Below are positions 1-7,476 of a DNA stretch of 36,679 bases, in pieces (positions within the stretch are counted from its first letter, which is position 1; each line of letters opens with the position of its first letter). A model generated the notes under the pieces. That model made no database searches. It saw only the letters and a list, made by a program, of their open reading frames with translations, and was not told the DNA's origin. The position numbers and the translations under genes are program-made. The stretch comes from Clostridium sp. CAG:568 (lineage in GTDB: Bacteria > Bacillota_I > Bacilli_A > RFN20 > CAG-288). The stretch is taken from contig FR878755.1 in NCBI GenBank assembly GCA_000434395.1, positions 1 to 36,679 of the forward strand. Reading direction: 5' to 3'.

Positions 1-89
1 GACAAAGGTTATCTAATTTTATTTCTAGAATTTACTTTTATTTTTTCTTTTTTAGTTCACATATAGAGCGAAGGAGGTTTTGATGAAAT

Positions 90-112
90 AAAAAAGCTAG
101 CCATAGGCTAGC
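90..112 (-). terminator. Intrinsic terminator of the three-tRNA cluster
   Basis: A perfect 7-bp inverted repeat, GCTAGCC / GGCTAGC (96-102 and 106-112) with a 3-nt loop, is followed on the minus strand by a run of T residues (the A run at 90-95 of the plus strand). It lies just downstream of tRNA-Leu(UAG) in the direction of tRNA transcription. Confidence 0.85.
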
Positions 113-124
113 ATAGTTAGCAAA

Positions 125-209
125 TGGTGCCTTCGGCGAGAGTCGAACTCGCACGGGTCTCCCCACAAGATTCTAAGTCTTGCGTGTATACCAGCTTCAC
201 CACGAAGGC
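125..209 (-). tRNA. tRNA-Leu(UAG)
   Basis: The minus strand folds as a class II tRNA. The 7-bp acceptor is GCCTTCG/CGAAGGC, the discriminator is A and CCA is encoded. The anticodon loop CTTAGAA gives anticodon UAG. There is a long variable arm of leucine type and a T-loop with TTCGA. It is the last gene of the cluster, 6 nt after tRNA-Arg(CCG), and is followed by the terminator at 90-112. Confidence 0.95.
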
Positions 210-215
210 ACGCCC

Positions 216-290
216 TGGGGTCCCTGAAGGGAGTCGAACCCTTAACTTGGGGTTCGGAACCCCACACTATATCCGTTTAGCTACAGGGAC
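216..290 (-). tRNA. tRNA-Arg(CCG)
   Basis: Minus-strand cloverleaf with acceptor GTCCCTG/CAGGGAC. The anticodon stem TGGGG/CCCCA encloses loop TTCCGAA, so the anticodon is CCG, reading CGG. The T-arm is AAGGG/CCCTT and CCA is encoded. The discriminator base (position 73) reads as C, whereas arginine tRNAs usually carry A or G there. Middle gene of the cluster. Confidence 0.93.
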
Positions 291-292
291 AT

Positions 293-370
293 TGGCGCTC
301 CCGGTGAGATTCGAACTTACGGCCTGCCGCTTAGGAGGCGGCCGCTCTAATCCAACTGAGCTACGGGAGC
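293..370 (-). tRNA. tRNA-Arg(CCU)
   Basis: Minus-strand cloverleaf of 78 nt with acceptor GCTCCCG/CGGGAGC, discriminator G and encoded CCA. The anticodon stem GCCGC/GCGGC has loop CTCCTAA, so the anticodon is CCU, reading AGG. It is the first gene of the cluster, 2 nt before tRNA-Arg(CCG), which implies one polycistronic tRNA transcript. Confidence 0.94.
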
Positions 371-380
371 AACAATTATT

Positions 381-408
381 ATTTTAACAAAAATCTATCG
401 ATTGTTAA
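381..408 (-). promoter_or_regulatory. Sigma-A-type promoter of the tRNA cluster
   Basis: On the minus strand TTAACA (403-408) and TAAAAT (381-386) are separated by 16 nt. A start about 7 nt downstream would lie just before the first base of tRNA-Arg(CCU) at 370. Inferred from consensus match and position only. Confidence 0.6.
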
Positions 409-471
409 CTATAAATAATTCAGTTTTATATTTCATCTCCTATACCTCATAAAAGAAAGGAGAAATAACAG

Positions 472-2376
472 ATGTTTAAAGTTATAAACAAGTTAATTTT
501 AAGTATAGTATCCATAGGATTGTCTTTTAGTTTCTTTAATAAAGATCCTTATTTTAGATTCGGAAAAAATATAGATAATAAAAAAGAATCTTTTCATAAT
601 AGATTTAAGCAGGACACAGGAGGAAGGTTATCTTATTCTGATTTTATATCAGATAAAGGCTCTGTTTATTTTAGCTTTTATGATGTTTCATTTGATAATT
701 TCTATTATGATGAATATTTGAATCTAAATTTCCAAGGACTTGATTTTAAAGATAATAATAGCTACGTCAGGTTAAGAACAAGATTTAAAGTTGACAAAAA
801 TGAAATATATTGCAGTGACTATACATATAAAGAAAATAGAACTAGTAATTCTTCACCATACATAAATTATATAGTCGATAGAAAAGATAATTTTCTATAC
901 ATAAAATTTGTATTACAAGAAGTAAAAGACTTTTATAAGAAGAACAAATCATCGATTCCATCGACAGGAAAGAAGGAAGTTAGAGTTGATATTAATTTTC
1001 CAAAGACATGTCATATTGCTAATGCTGCGTATTGTGATTCAAAAGAATTTAGAATTAAAGCCGGAGCAAAGACGATTAATTATCATGATGTTTTTGCATA
1101 TTGGAAAAATTATGAGAGATTTGTAGTTGAAGTTGACAAGATTCACGATACATGGTGGGATTATATGTATCCTTTATATTTGTTGAGAGCAATTACTACA
1201 AGTAGATATGGAAGAAAAATAGGACCGATAGGAATTGAAAAATATACAGAACATATTATCACAGGGATTGATGAGAATTTTGGAGATTATTATTACAAAC
1301 ATGAATTAGCTCAAAATGGTAGATTTGTAGATTATCAATTATCTATTAGATTTTTTGATGAAAGGACAAATCTATATGAAGCTGAAAAAGATATAACTGT
1401 TAGGTTGATGAGTAAAGATGATATAAGTCCTAGAATAATAATAGATGGAATATCAGCCGATAGTTATACAAAGCCGATACAAGTAAGTTATGATAAAGCA
1501 AGAGATTTAAAGATGTTGAAAGATTCCCTATTAGAAAGAATAGAAATATCTGATAATAGTATGGAAGTATTAACTCCTAATATAGAAATAGAAGGCTATA
1601 AACCTATGTCTATTGAAGATTATGTCTTAACTATTTCTAGTAAAGATGCTTCAGAGAATTCGACTTTAGTTAAAAAGGTTCTTCAAATCATCGATGATAT
1701 TCCTCCTGTTATAACATCAAAAGTTGAAAAAATTGAGACGACTATAAATGATAGATTATCAGAGGAATTTATATTATCTAAATTTAGATCAGTAGATGAA
1801 ATAGATGAGGAATTGAATGTCTATTTAGGAAGAGATGAATATCATGAAAATATGAATTATATGAAAGCTGGAAGATACAATGTCGAAATAAAAGCCAAAG
1901 ATAAAAGTGAAAATGAAACAGCAATTATTTTTCCTATCACTGTATTTGGATCTGGAAATGAGAATTATATTTTATCCGAAGGAGCTTTAATAGTTTCTAC
2001 AGATACTATATTAGAACCTGATGAAATTGTAGATAAGCTTATAGAAGCAGGACAAATAGATAAAGTCGAATATAAAGAAGCAAAAATAATTGATGGAAAT
2101 CCAATCGAAGGGAACAATCAAGTCGGAGAATATACTTTGAAAATAGAAATAGTAATAGATGATAATGAATCTAGATATGTTTATTTAAAAATTAAAGTTG
2201 TAGAAGGAAAACTAAATGATATAGACAATAGTACAGATATAGATAACAAAGGCGATAGTAGTGGAAAAGATATAAAATCAGATGAAGAGTCTACTCCCAA
2301 ATCATTTTGGCAGCATATAGTCGATTTCTTTAAAGCTATAGGGGATTTCTTCAAAAATCTATTTGGAATTAAATAA
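472..2376 (+). CDS. Secreted or surface protein with Ig-like repeats and an amphipathic C-terminal tail
   Basis: 634-residue protein of unknown specific function. The N-terminus (about residues 1-22, MFKVINKLILSIVSIGLSFS) is a short basic stretch followed by a hydrophobic segment, consistent with a signal peptide or anchor, so export is inferred. Residues of about 310-530 contain repeated beta-rich segments with the pattern 'DDIPPVIT...', followed by strings such as 'VEIKAKDKSENET'. This resembles HYR/DUF5011-type bacterial Ig-like modules found in adhesins and wall proteins. A hydrophilic Asp/Ser-rich linker (about 575-605) leads to a final helix (SFWQHIVDFFKAIGDFF...) that is strongly amphipathic and may hold the protein at the membrane. 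There is no LPXTG motif. The start has a good site, AAAGGAG, 9 nt upstream of ATG. It is monocistronic and tRNA-Leu(CAG) follows after about 50 nt. Sure that it is a real gene, unsure of function. Confidence 0.8.
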   Translation: MFKVINKLILSIVSIGLSFSFFNKDPYFRFGKNIDNKKESFHNRFKQDTGGRLSYSDFISDKGSVYFSFYDVSFDNFYYDEYLNLNFQGLDFKDNNSYVRLRTRFKVDKNEIYCSDYTYKENRTSNSSPYINYIVDRKDNFLYIKFVLQEVKDFYKKNKSSIPSTGKKEVRVDINFPKTCHIANAAYCDSKEFRIKAGAKTINYHDVFAYWKNYERFVVEVDKIHDTWWDYMYPLYLLRAITTSRYGRKIGPIGIEKYTEHIITGIDENFGDYYYKHELAQNGRFVDYQLSIRFFDERTNLYEAEKDITVRLMSKDDISPRIIIDGISADSYTKPIQVSYDKARDLKMLKDSLLERIEISDNSMEVLTPNIEIEGYKPMSIEDYVLTISSKDASENSTLVKKVLQIIDDIPPVITSKVEKIETTINDRLSEEFILSKFRSVDEIDEELNVYLGRDEYHENMNYMKAGRYNVEIKAKDKSENETAIIFPITVFGSGNENYILSEGALIVSTDTILEPDEIVDKLIEAGQIDKVEYKEAKIIDGNPIEGNNQVGEYTLKIEIVIDDNESRYVYLKIKVVEGKLNDIDNSTDIDNKGDSSGKDIKSDEESTPKSFWQHIVDFFKAIGDFFKNLFGIK

Positions 2377-2427
2377 GCTTATACAAATTGAAAAGTGCTA
2401 TGGATTGTTGTATTTTATCTAAGCACT

Positions 2428-2514
2428 GGGCTCATGGCGGAATTGGTATACGCGTTAGATTCAGGGTCTAATAGGATTCGTCCTGTGAGAGTTCAAGTCT
2501 CTCTGAGCCCACCA
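2428..2514 (+). tRNA. tRNA-Leu(CAG)
   Basis: Class II cloverleaf with acceptor GGGCTCA/TGAGCCC, discriminator A and encoded CCA. The anticodon stem TTAGA/TCTAA encloses loop TTCAGGG, giving anticodon CAG. It has a long variable arm. It stands alone between the surface-protein gene and its own terminator. Confidence 0.95.
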
Positions 2515-2527
2515 TTATTGAAATAAC

Positions 2528-2556
2528 AGCTTTGATTTAAACGTCAAAGCTTTTTA
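2528..2556 (+). terminator. Intrinsic terminator after tRNA-Leu(CAG)
   Basis: AGCTTTGA (2528-2535) pairs perfectly with TCAAAGCT (2544-2551) over an 8-nt loop and runs into a short T tract. It lies 14 nt after the tRNA 3' end. Confidence 0.85.
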
Positions 2557-3017
2557 TATTTGTGAATAGTTGATATAAAACATACTATTCAATTTTGAAT
2601 AACAAGCAATAATAATTATTTTAATTTCAAAAAAACATTCTTTGTTCTGTGTCGACTTGATATTTATCTTATTCTTTTATGGATTAAAGAAAACGGAGCA
2701 AAGGCAACTTTAGTGTTTGGCTCTAAGATTTAAAGACTTTAATAGGCATTTACATTGGATAATTATGAAATAATAGAAATAGCCTCTAGTGATATTATTT
2801 ACTTGATTTTTCTTTCATATTTAATTGCTCACGAGCCTGTATTTAGAATTTTCTTAAGATTTTATTATCAATGTGTTATGGATTTAAATGCTTTGCCGAG
2901 GGCAAATAGCAAAAGAAATTACAATATCAAGTTTTATTCATATTATGAAATAAACCGATTCAGTGCATTGGTTTTGAACAATTAGTAGTATTTTGTATTC
3001 TTATAATAATCCATCGT
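2557..3017 (+). other. AT-rich intergenic region with a TATAAT box near its end
   Basis: No convincing gene is visible. A TTG-initiated open frame (2755-2985) has no ribosome binding site and an ordinary AT-rich composition, so it is not called. The only signal seen is TATAAT at 3002-3007, 10 nt before the next start codon; TTGAAC at 2974-2979 is too far away (22 nt) to be a normal -35 box. Confidence 0.4.
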
Positions 3018-4181
3018 ATGAAAAAGAGTACAAAGAAAATAATAAAGATAACTTCTATAACGTTAGCTGTAGTGATAGGATTGCCTGTTTTGGTAGTTGG
3101 TAGTTATGTTGCGTATGTCGTATGTTCTTATCATAGGATAGGAAATCAAGTGTTGGATGTTGATAGGAATTCTAATATCGAAAAAGTCGAAACGGATAAA
3201 GAATTGACTGTTTCTACATTTAATGTTGGTTTTGGTGCCTATTCACCTGACTATACATTCTTCATGGATGAAGGATATAACATGGATGGAACTAAGACTG
3301 TAGGAACCCATGGAAAAGGTGAATCAAAAGAGGATGTTCAGAAGAATACAGATGGTATTAAGTCTGTAATAATTGATTTAAATAGCGATTTTTATTGTAT
3401 GCAAGAAGTCGATGTGGATTCAGACAGATCCTACCATATAAATCAAGAGAGTGAATTTGAATCAGTTTTCCAATTTTATGATAAGACATTCGGAATCAAC
3501 TATGATTCAGCATATCTCTTCTATCCTTTAAATGATCCTATAGGTAAATCCAAATCTGGATTATCTACTATGTCTAAATATCAAATAAATTATAGTGAAA
3601 GAGTTGAATATACAGTCTCGACTGAATTCTCTAAATTCTTCGATTTGGATAGGTGCTTTGATGTTAATAGAATCAAGACTGATAATGGTAAAGAATTTGT
3701 TTTGATCAATTCTCATATGTCTGCTTATGATGAAGGTGGAAAGATTAGAAATACACAAGTTCAAGAACTCTATTCTTATATTAAAAATGAATATGATAAA
3801 GGCAATTATGTCATAGTGGGTGGTGATTTCAATCATGATCTATTGACAAACAATCCTATGTATCCTCAATATACAAGTGAAGACTTTGCATTTAAGAATC
3901 AAGTAAACCAACTAAAACCTGATTGGCTGAATCATATGTTTGATGAAGACAAAAAGTCTCCATTTGACGATGGATTTAAAATATATGCTGCCGATAATCT
4001 ACCCAGTTGTAGAGATGTCGATATAACATGGCAAGAAGGAACTACTTTTGTATCTACTGTCGATGGATTTATAGTCAGTGATAATATCGAAGTAGAAAAC
4101 ATAACAATAACTAAAACCGGAGACACAGGCTTTGCTTATAGCGATCATCAGCCTAGTACATTGACGTTTAAGTTAAAGTAA
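3018..4181 (+). CDS. Membrane-anchored endonuclease/exonuclease/phosphatase-family protein
   Basis: 387 residues. A basic N-terminus and one hydrophobic segment (about residues 13-35) suggest an uncleaved anchor with the enzyme outside the cell. The rest is an EEP fold (DNase I/sphingomyelinase/inositol phosphatase superfamily). The visible motifs are the strand 'STFNVGFGAY' (about 67), 'YCMQEVD' with the metal-binding Glu (about 130), 'INSHMSAYDEGG' (about 235), 'GGDFNHD' (about 268), 'VDGFIVSDN' (about 350) and 'YSDHQPS' with the catalytic Asp-His near the C-terminus. All core catalytic positions look intact. The substrate could be a phosphoester of nucleic acid, phospholipid or sugar and cannot be read from sequence. 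No clear Shine-Dalgarno precedes the ATG and a TATAAT box sits 10 nt upstream, so the mRNA may be leaderless. Monocistronic. Confidence 0.85.
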   Translation: MKKSTKKIIKITSITLAVVIGLPVLVVGSYVAYVVCSYHRIGNQVLDVDRNSNIEKVETDKELTVSTFNVGFGAYSPDYTFFMDEGYNMDGTKTVGTHGKGESKEDVQKNTDGIKSVIIDLNSDFYCMQEVDVDSDRSYHINQESEFESVFQFYDKTFGINYDSAYLFYPLNDPIGKSKSGLSTMSKYQINYSERVEYTVSTEFSKFFDLDRCFDVNRIKTDNGKEFVLINSHMSAYDEGGKIRNTQVQELYSYIKNEYDKGNYVIVGGDFNHDLLTNNPMYPQYTSEDFAFKNQVNQLKPDWLNHMFDEDKKSPFDDGFKIYAADNLPSCRDVDITWQEGTTFVSTVDGFIVSDNIEVENITITKTGDTGFAYSDHQPSTLTFKLK

Positions 4182-4650
4182 ATAATCTTTAAAAAAATAT
4201 ATTTTTCAAAATTCTTTTAATTATTAGACAAAGTATTCGATTTCTTCTATGTAGTAAGAAGTTTAAAAAGCAAAAATAAAGAATAAAAGTTATGCGCTTT
4301 CAAATGATAACTCGGTATGATAAAGCCCATACATTTAATGCTGTAAAGATTGAAGGATAGACTTCGAGTGCAAAAAAGTAGTTAAAATTATGCATAAAAA
4401 TGGTAAATATATGAAAACCGAGCTTGATAATATAGTAAATGTGATATTTTTAATTCAAGTTATAAATTTTTGAAAGCACTTGCACCGCACTATAATTGTG
4501 TGAAGCTTTTTTGTGTAAATATCTCTTGACTTCTTAGCGCTTTCATACTATTATTTCAGCGACATTCAAAGAATGGCAAGAAATCAACTGGTAGATTTCT
4601 AGTCATTTCTGCGTATGCTTCTTATTTTTTTGGAATTAAGGGGGAAACTT
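4182..4650 (+). promoter_or_regulatory. mgl control region: two promoter-like elements with cre/LacI-type operators
   Basis: This 469-nt gap holds no gene. Promoter P2 is TTGACT (4526-4531), 17 nt, TATTAT (4549-4554). Its spacer contains TCTTAGCGCTTTCA (4532-4545), whose reverse complement fits the catabolite-responsive element TGWAAGCGYTWNCA at 13 of 14 positions. An upstream element has TATAAT (4491-4496) with TTTTGA 17 nt before it, overlapped by a similar site, TGAAAGCACTTGCA (4471-4484). A further half-site, GCGCTTTCA, lies at 4294-4302. These suggest control by CcpA or another LacI-family regulator. The ribosome binding site AAGGGGGAAA lies just before the mglB ATG at 4651. Confidence 0.6.
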
Positions 4651-5868
4651 ATGAAAAAGAATTTAATTCCTTTCGTTCTGTCGACACTAGCTGCAGTAAC
4701 TGTACTTGCTTCTTGTAATGGTGGCAATGGTTCAGGTTTGAAGAAACTTTATGTTTCTACTTACAACAACGCTGATCCTAATATGTCTAACCTTTGGAAG
4801 CCTGGATATGATGCAAATGCTGAAAAATTCGGATTTGAATCACACTGGGATGACGCTGCAAACGATGATAACAAGGGTCTTCAAAACTTCAAGGCTGCTG
4901 TAACATCTAACTCTTATGATGCTTATGCTTTGAACCTAGTCTCTCAAACAAATGGTGCAAACTATTTGAATGAAATCAAGAAAGTCAATGTTCCTGTTGT
5001 CTTCTGGAATCGTGAGCTTGCAAAATCCAATGGAGACATCGATGTTGATTTGATGAAGTCTTATGCAAATGCTTATTATGTTGGAATTGAGTCTGCTGAA
5101 GGTGGACGTTATGAAGGTAGAGCTATTGCGGAGCATATTTTAAAGAATGGTGGAGTAACCAAATTTGATCGTAATAGCGATGGAAAAGTTGGTGTCTATG
5201 TTGTAAAGGGTGAAGATGGACATGCAGATGCTGAGGCTCGTTGTGTCTGGGCTCCTATTTACTTGGATGCATTTTTGGCTGGAATGACAACCGATGCTGA
5301 AATCATGGAAGCCTATAAACCTACTGGAAATCTCACTGGTGTAAATGTACCTGGTGTCACTTTCAAGAAGATTGAAATCATCGGATGCCAAACTGCAAAG
5401 AATACTGCAGGTGCAACTTGGGATCCTAATACGGCTGCTACTCAAGTCAACAACGTTTTGACTGGTGACAATGGAACTAAGGTTGATGTTGTTCTTTCCA
5501 ACAACGATGGTATGGCTGTTCAAATTGCTAAATCAAAGACATTCATCGATTCTAAAGCTTTGATTGCTGGTATCGATGCTTTGCCTGATGCTATTTCACA
5601 GCTCAAGACAAATGGTAGCCAATATGTTGCATCTATCAGAAATGATGGTAAGCTCCAATCCAAGGTTGTTCTCCAAGCTTTGAAGAATATGATCGATGGA
5701 AAAGACATCACTGCTGATATGGACAAGATTGATGAATTTGATAAGGTTGTTACTACAAAGGCTGAATGGTTGGCTGATGCCAATTCTCTCTGGTATGATT
5801 CAGAGCATAAGGCTTTCCGTGTACACCACGTTATCTTGACTCCTTCTAATGTCAACGAATTAGCCTAA
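4651..5868 (+). CDS. mglB: Galactose/methyl-galactoside ABC transporter substrate-binding lipoprotein (MglB-type)
   Basis: 405 residues from ATG 4651, which follows AAGGGGG; an in-frame start 36 nt upstream lacks a site. The signal peptide ends in a lipobox (LASC, Cys at about 21), so the mature protein is a lipoprotein on the outer face of the membrane. It is a periplasmic-binding-protein type I fold like E. coli MglB. It keeps the EF-hand-like calcium loop 'DRNSDGKVG' followed by 'KGEDGHADAEAR', a sugar-contact 'VFWNRE' and the conserved 'NNDGMAVQIA'. The calcium loop is diagnostic of glucose/galactose-binding proteins. At about 405 residues it is longer than the E. coli protein (about 330) because of inserts in the second half. 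It is first in the mgl operon, and a stable hairpin separates it from mglA, which fits higher expression of the binding protein than of the membrane parts. Confidence 0.92.
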   Translation: MKKNLIPFVLSTLAAVTVLASCNGGNGSGLKKLYVSTYNNADPNMSNLWKPGYDANAEKFGFESHWDDAANDDNKGLQNFKAAVTSNSYDAYALNLVSQTNGANYLNEIKKVNVPVVFWNRELAKSNGDIDVDLMKSYANAYYVGIESAEGGRYEGRAIAEHILKNGGVTKFDRNSDGKVGVYVVKGEDGHADAEARCVWAPIYLDAFLAGMTTDAEIMEAYKPTGNLTGVNVPGVTFKKIEIIGCQTAKNTAGATWDPNTAATQVNNVLTGDNGTKVDVVLSNNDGMAVQIAKSKTFIDSKALIAGIDALPDAISQLKTNGSQYVASIRNDGKLQSKVVLQALKNMIDGKDITADMDKIDEFDKVVTTKAEWLADANSLWYDSEHKAFRVHHVILTPSNVNELA

Positions 5869-5890
5869 GCAAGATAATTTAGAAGATTTT

Positions 5891-5927
5891 TGTAAAGGGC
5901 AAGATAACTTGTATCTTGCCTTTTACA
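5891..5927 (+). terminator. Long hairpin between mglB and mglA, likely attenuator or 3'-protecting structure
   Basis: A 16-bp stem (5891-5906 with 5912-5927; one G-T wobble) encloses a 5-nt loop. The 3' arm ends in TTTTACA, only a partial T tract, so it could terminate some transcripts or protect the 3' end of mglB mRNA. Such hairpins are common after binding-protein genes of ABC importers. Confidence 0.7.
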
Positions 5928-5959
5928 CTTTATACATACACAAATAGGAGGGCAGACAA

Positions 5960-7465
5960 GTGGAAGAGAATAATAATGATTACATTCTTGAACTTCAAAA
6001 CCTCAGTAAATCTTTTGGCAAGAATCAAGTCTTAAAAGGTGTCAATTTAAAAGTGAGACGTGGTTCTGTAATGGGTTTAATGGGTGAGAATGGTGCAGGA
6101 AAATCCACGATGATGAAAGTTATCTTTGGAATTCATCAACGTGATGATGGTCGTATCATTTTCGACGGCAAACCTGTAGAGTTCCATAGTCCGAAAGAGG
6201 CTTTGGAAAATGGTATTGCTATGGTCCATCAGGAACTGAATCAATGTCTTGAAATGACAGTTCTTGAAAATATGTATTTAGGTCGTTATCAAACAATGGT
6301 TGGTTTGATAGACAATAGACATATGATGGCTGAGGCGACACAGTTCTTTAAAGATATAGGAATTCAGGTCGATCTAAAAGCCAAAATGAAGACTATGTCA
6401 GTTGCTCAAAGACAGATGGTTGAGATTGCTAAAGCTGTTTCTTACAATGCAAAAGTCATAGTTTTGGATGAACCTACATCTTCATTAACAGATAATGAGG
6501 TTGAAAAGCTGTTTTCAATCATGTCTGATTTGAAGAAAAAAGGAATATCATTCATTTATATTTCACACAAAATGGATGAGGTGTTCCAATGTTGTGATGA
6601 TGTTTCAGTCTTGCGTGATGGTCAAATGATTTTAACTAAGAAAACCACTGAAACTAATCTAGATGAATTGATTAAGGCAATGGTTGGACGTTCTTTGACT
6701 AATCGTTTCCCACCAGTCGACAATCAACCTGGTGAAGATGTTCTCGAAGTGAGAAATTTGAATACAAAATTTGAACCTTTCTTAAGAGATATATCTTTCA
6801 CTGTTAAAAAAGGTGAGATATTCGGAATCTATGGATTAGTCGGTGCGGGTAGAACTGAACTTCTTGAATCTATCTTTGGAATCAGAACAATTTCAGGTGG
6901 TCAAGTAATCTACAAAGGCAAAGTCTTGGATTTCCATTCTGCCAAAGATGCTATTGATGAGAAATTCGCTCTTGTTACAGAGGAAAGAAAGGCTAACGGA
7001 TTATTTTTGAAGGAAGATATTACTTATAATTCATGTATCAACTCTCTTGATAATTATTTGAAATTTGGCCTTGTTTCATCTAAACAAATGGGCATAGCCG
7101 CTAAAAAAGAGGTTATTATAATGCATACAAAATGTATGTCTACCAGTGATGGAATTACTTCTTTGTCTGGCGGTAACCAACAAAAGGTTATTATTGGAAG
7201 ATGGTTGGAATGTGACCCTGATGTGTTCTTACTAGATGAACCGACTCGTGGTATTGATGTCGGTGCGAAATACGAAATATATCAATTGATTATCAATATG
7301 GCAAAACGTGGGAAGACTGTTATCATGGTTTCTTCCGAAATGCCTGAGATTCTCGGTGTCACTAATCGTATAGCTGTCATGTCAAATCATAGACTTGCTG
7401 GTATTGTCAATACTAAAGAGACAAATCAGGAAGAGCTCTTAAGACTTTGTGCCAAATACATGTAA
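5960..7465 (+). CDS. mglA: Galactose/methyl-galactoside importer ATP-binding protein (MglA-type)
   Basis: 501 residues, the usual size for the sugar-importer ATPase of the CUT2 class, with two fused ABC domains. Domain 1 has Walker A 'GENGAGKST' (about 43), signature 'MSVAQRQMVEIAKA' and Walker B 'VIVLDEPTSSL'. Domain 2 has the altered P-loop 'GLVGAGRTELLE' (about 295), the good signature 'LSGGNQQKVIIGRWL' and 'FLLDEPTRGIDVG'. The loss of the GKS motif in the second domain is normal for this family. It acts on the cytoplasmic face, energising MglC. The start is GTG 5960 with AGGAGGG 5-11 nt upstream. The gene is separated from mglB by a hairpin and ends just before mglC. Confidence 0.95.
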   Translation: MEENNNDYILELQNLSKSFGKNQVLKGVNLKVRRGSVMGLMGENGAGKSTMMKVIFGIHQRDDGRIIFDGKPVEFHSPKEALENGIAMVHQELNQCLEMTVLENMYLGRYQTMVGLIDNRHMMAEATQFFKDIGIQVDLKAKMKTMSVAQRQMVEIAKAVSYNAKVIVLDEPTSSLTDNEVEKLFSIMSDLKKKGISFIYISHKMDEVFQCCDDVSVLRDGQMILTKKTTETNLDELIKAMVGRSLTNRFPPVDNQPGEDVLEVRNLNTKFEPFLRDISFTVKKGEIFGIYGLVGAGRTELLESIFGIRTISGGQVIYKGKVLDFHSAKDAIDEKFALVTEERKANGLFLKEDITYNSCINSLDNYLKFGLVSSKQMGIAAKKEVIIMHTKCMSTSDGITSLSGGNQQKVIIGRWLECDPDVFLLDEPTRGIDVGAKYEIYQLIINMAKRGKTVIMVSSEMPEILGVTNRIAVMSNHRLAGIVNTKETNQEELLRLCAKYM

Positions 7466-7476
7466 AGGAGAAAAGT

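Noticed and set aside
71..91. AAGGAGG followed by ATG AAA TAA, a two-codon mini-gene
   Set aside because: It lies beyond the tRNA terminator at the window edge and is most simply chance or the remnant of another gene; nothing supports a function.
124..387. Plus-strand 87-codon frame at the window start
   Set aside because: It is antisense to three complete tRNA genes and reflects their sequence only.
2755..2985. 76-codon frame starting with TTG
   Set aside because: No ribosome binding site, no recognisable domain, and composition like the AT-rich intergenic background.
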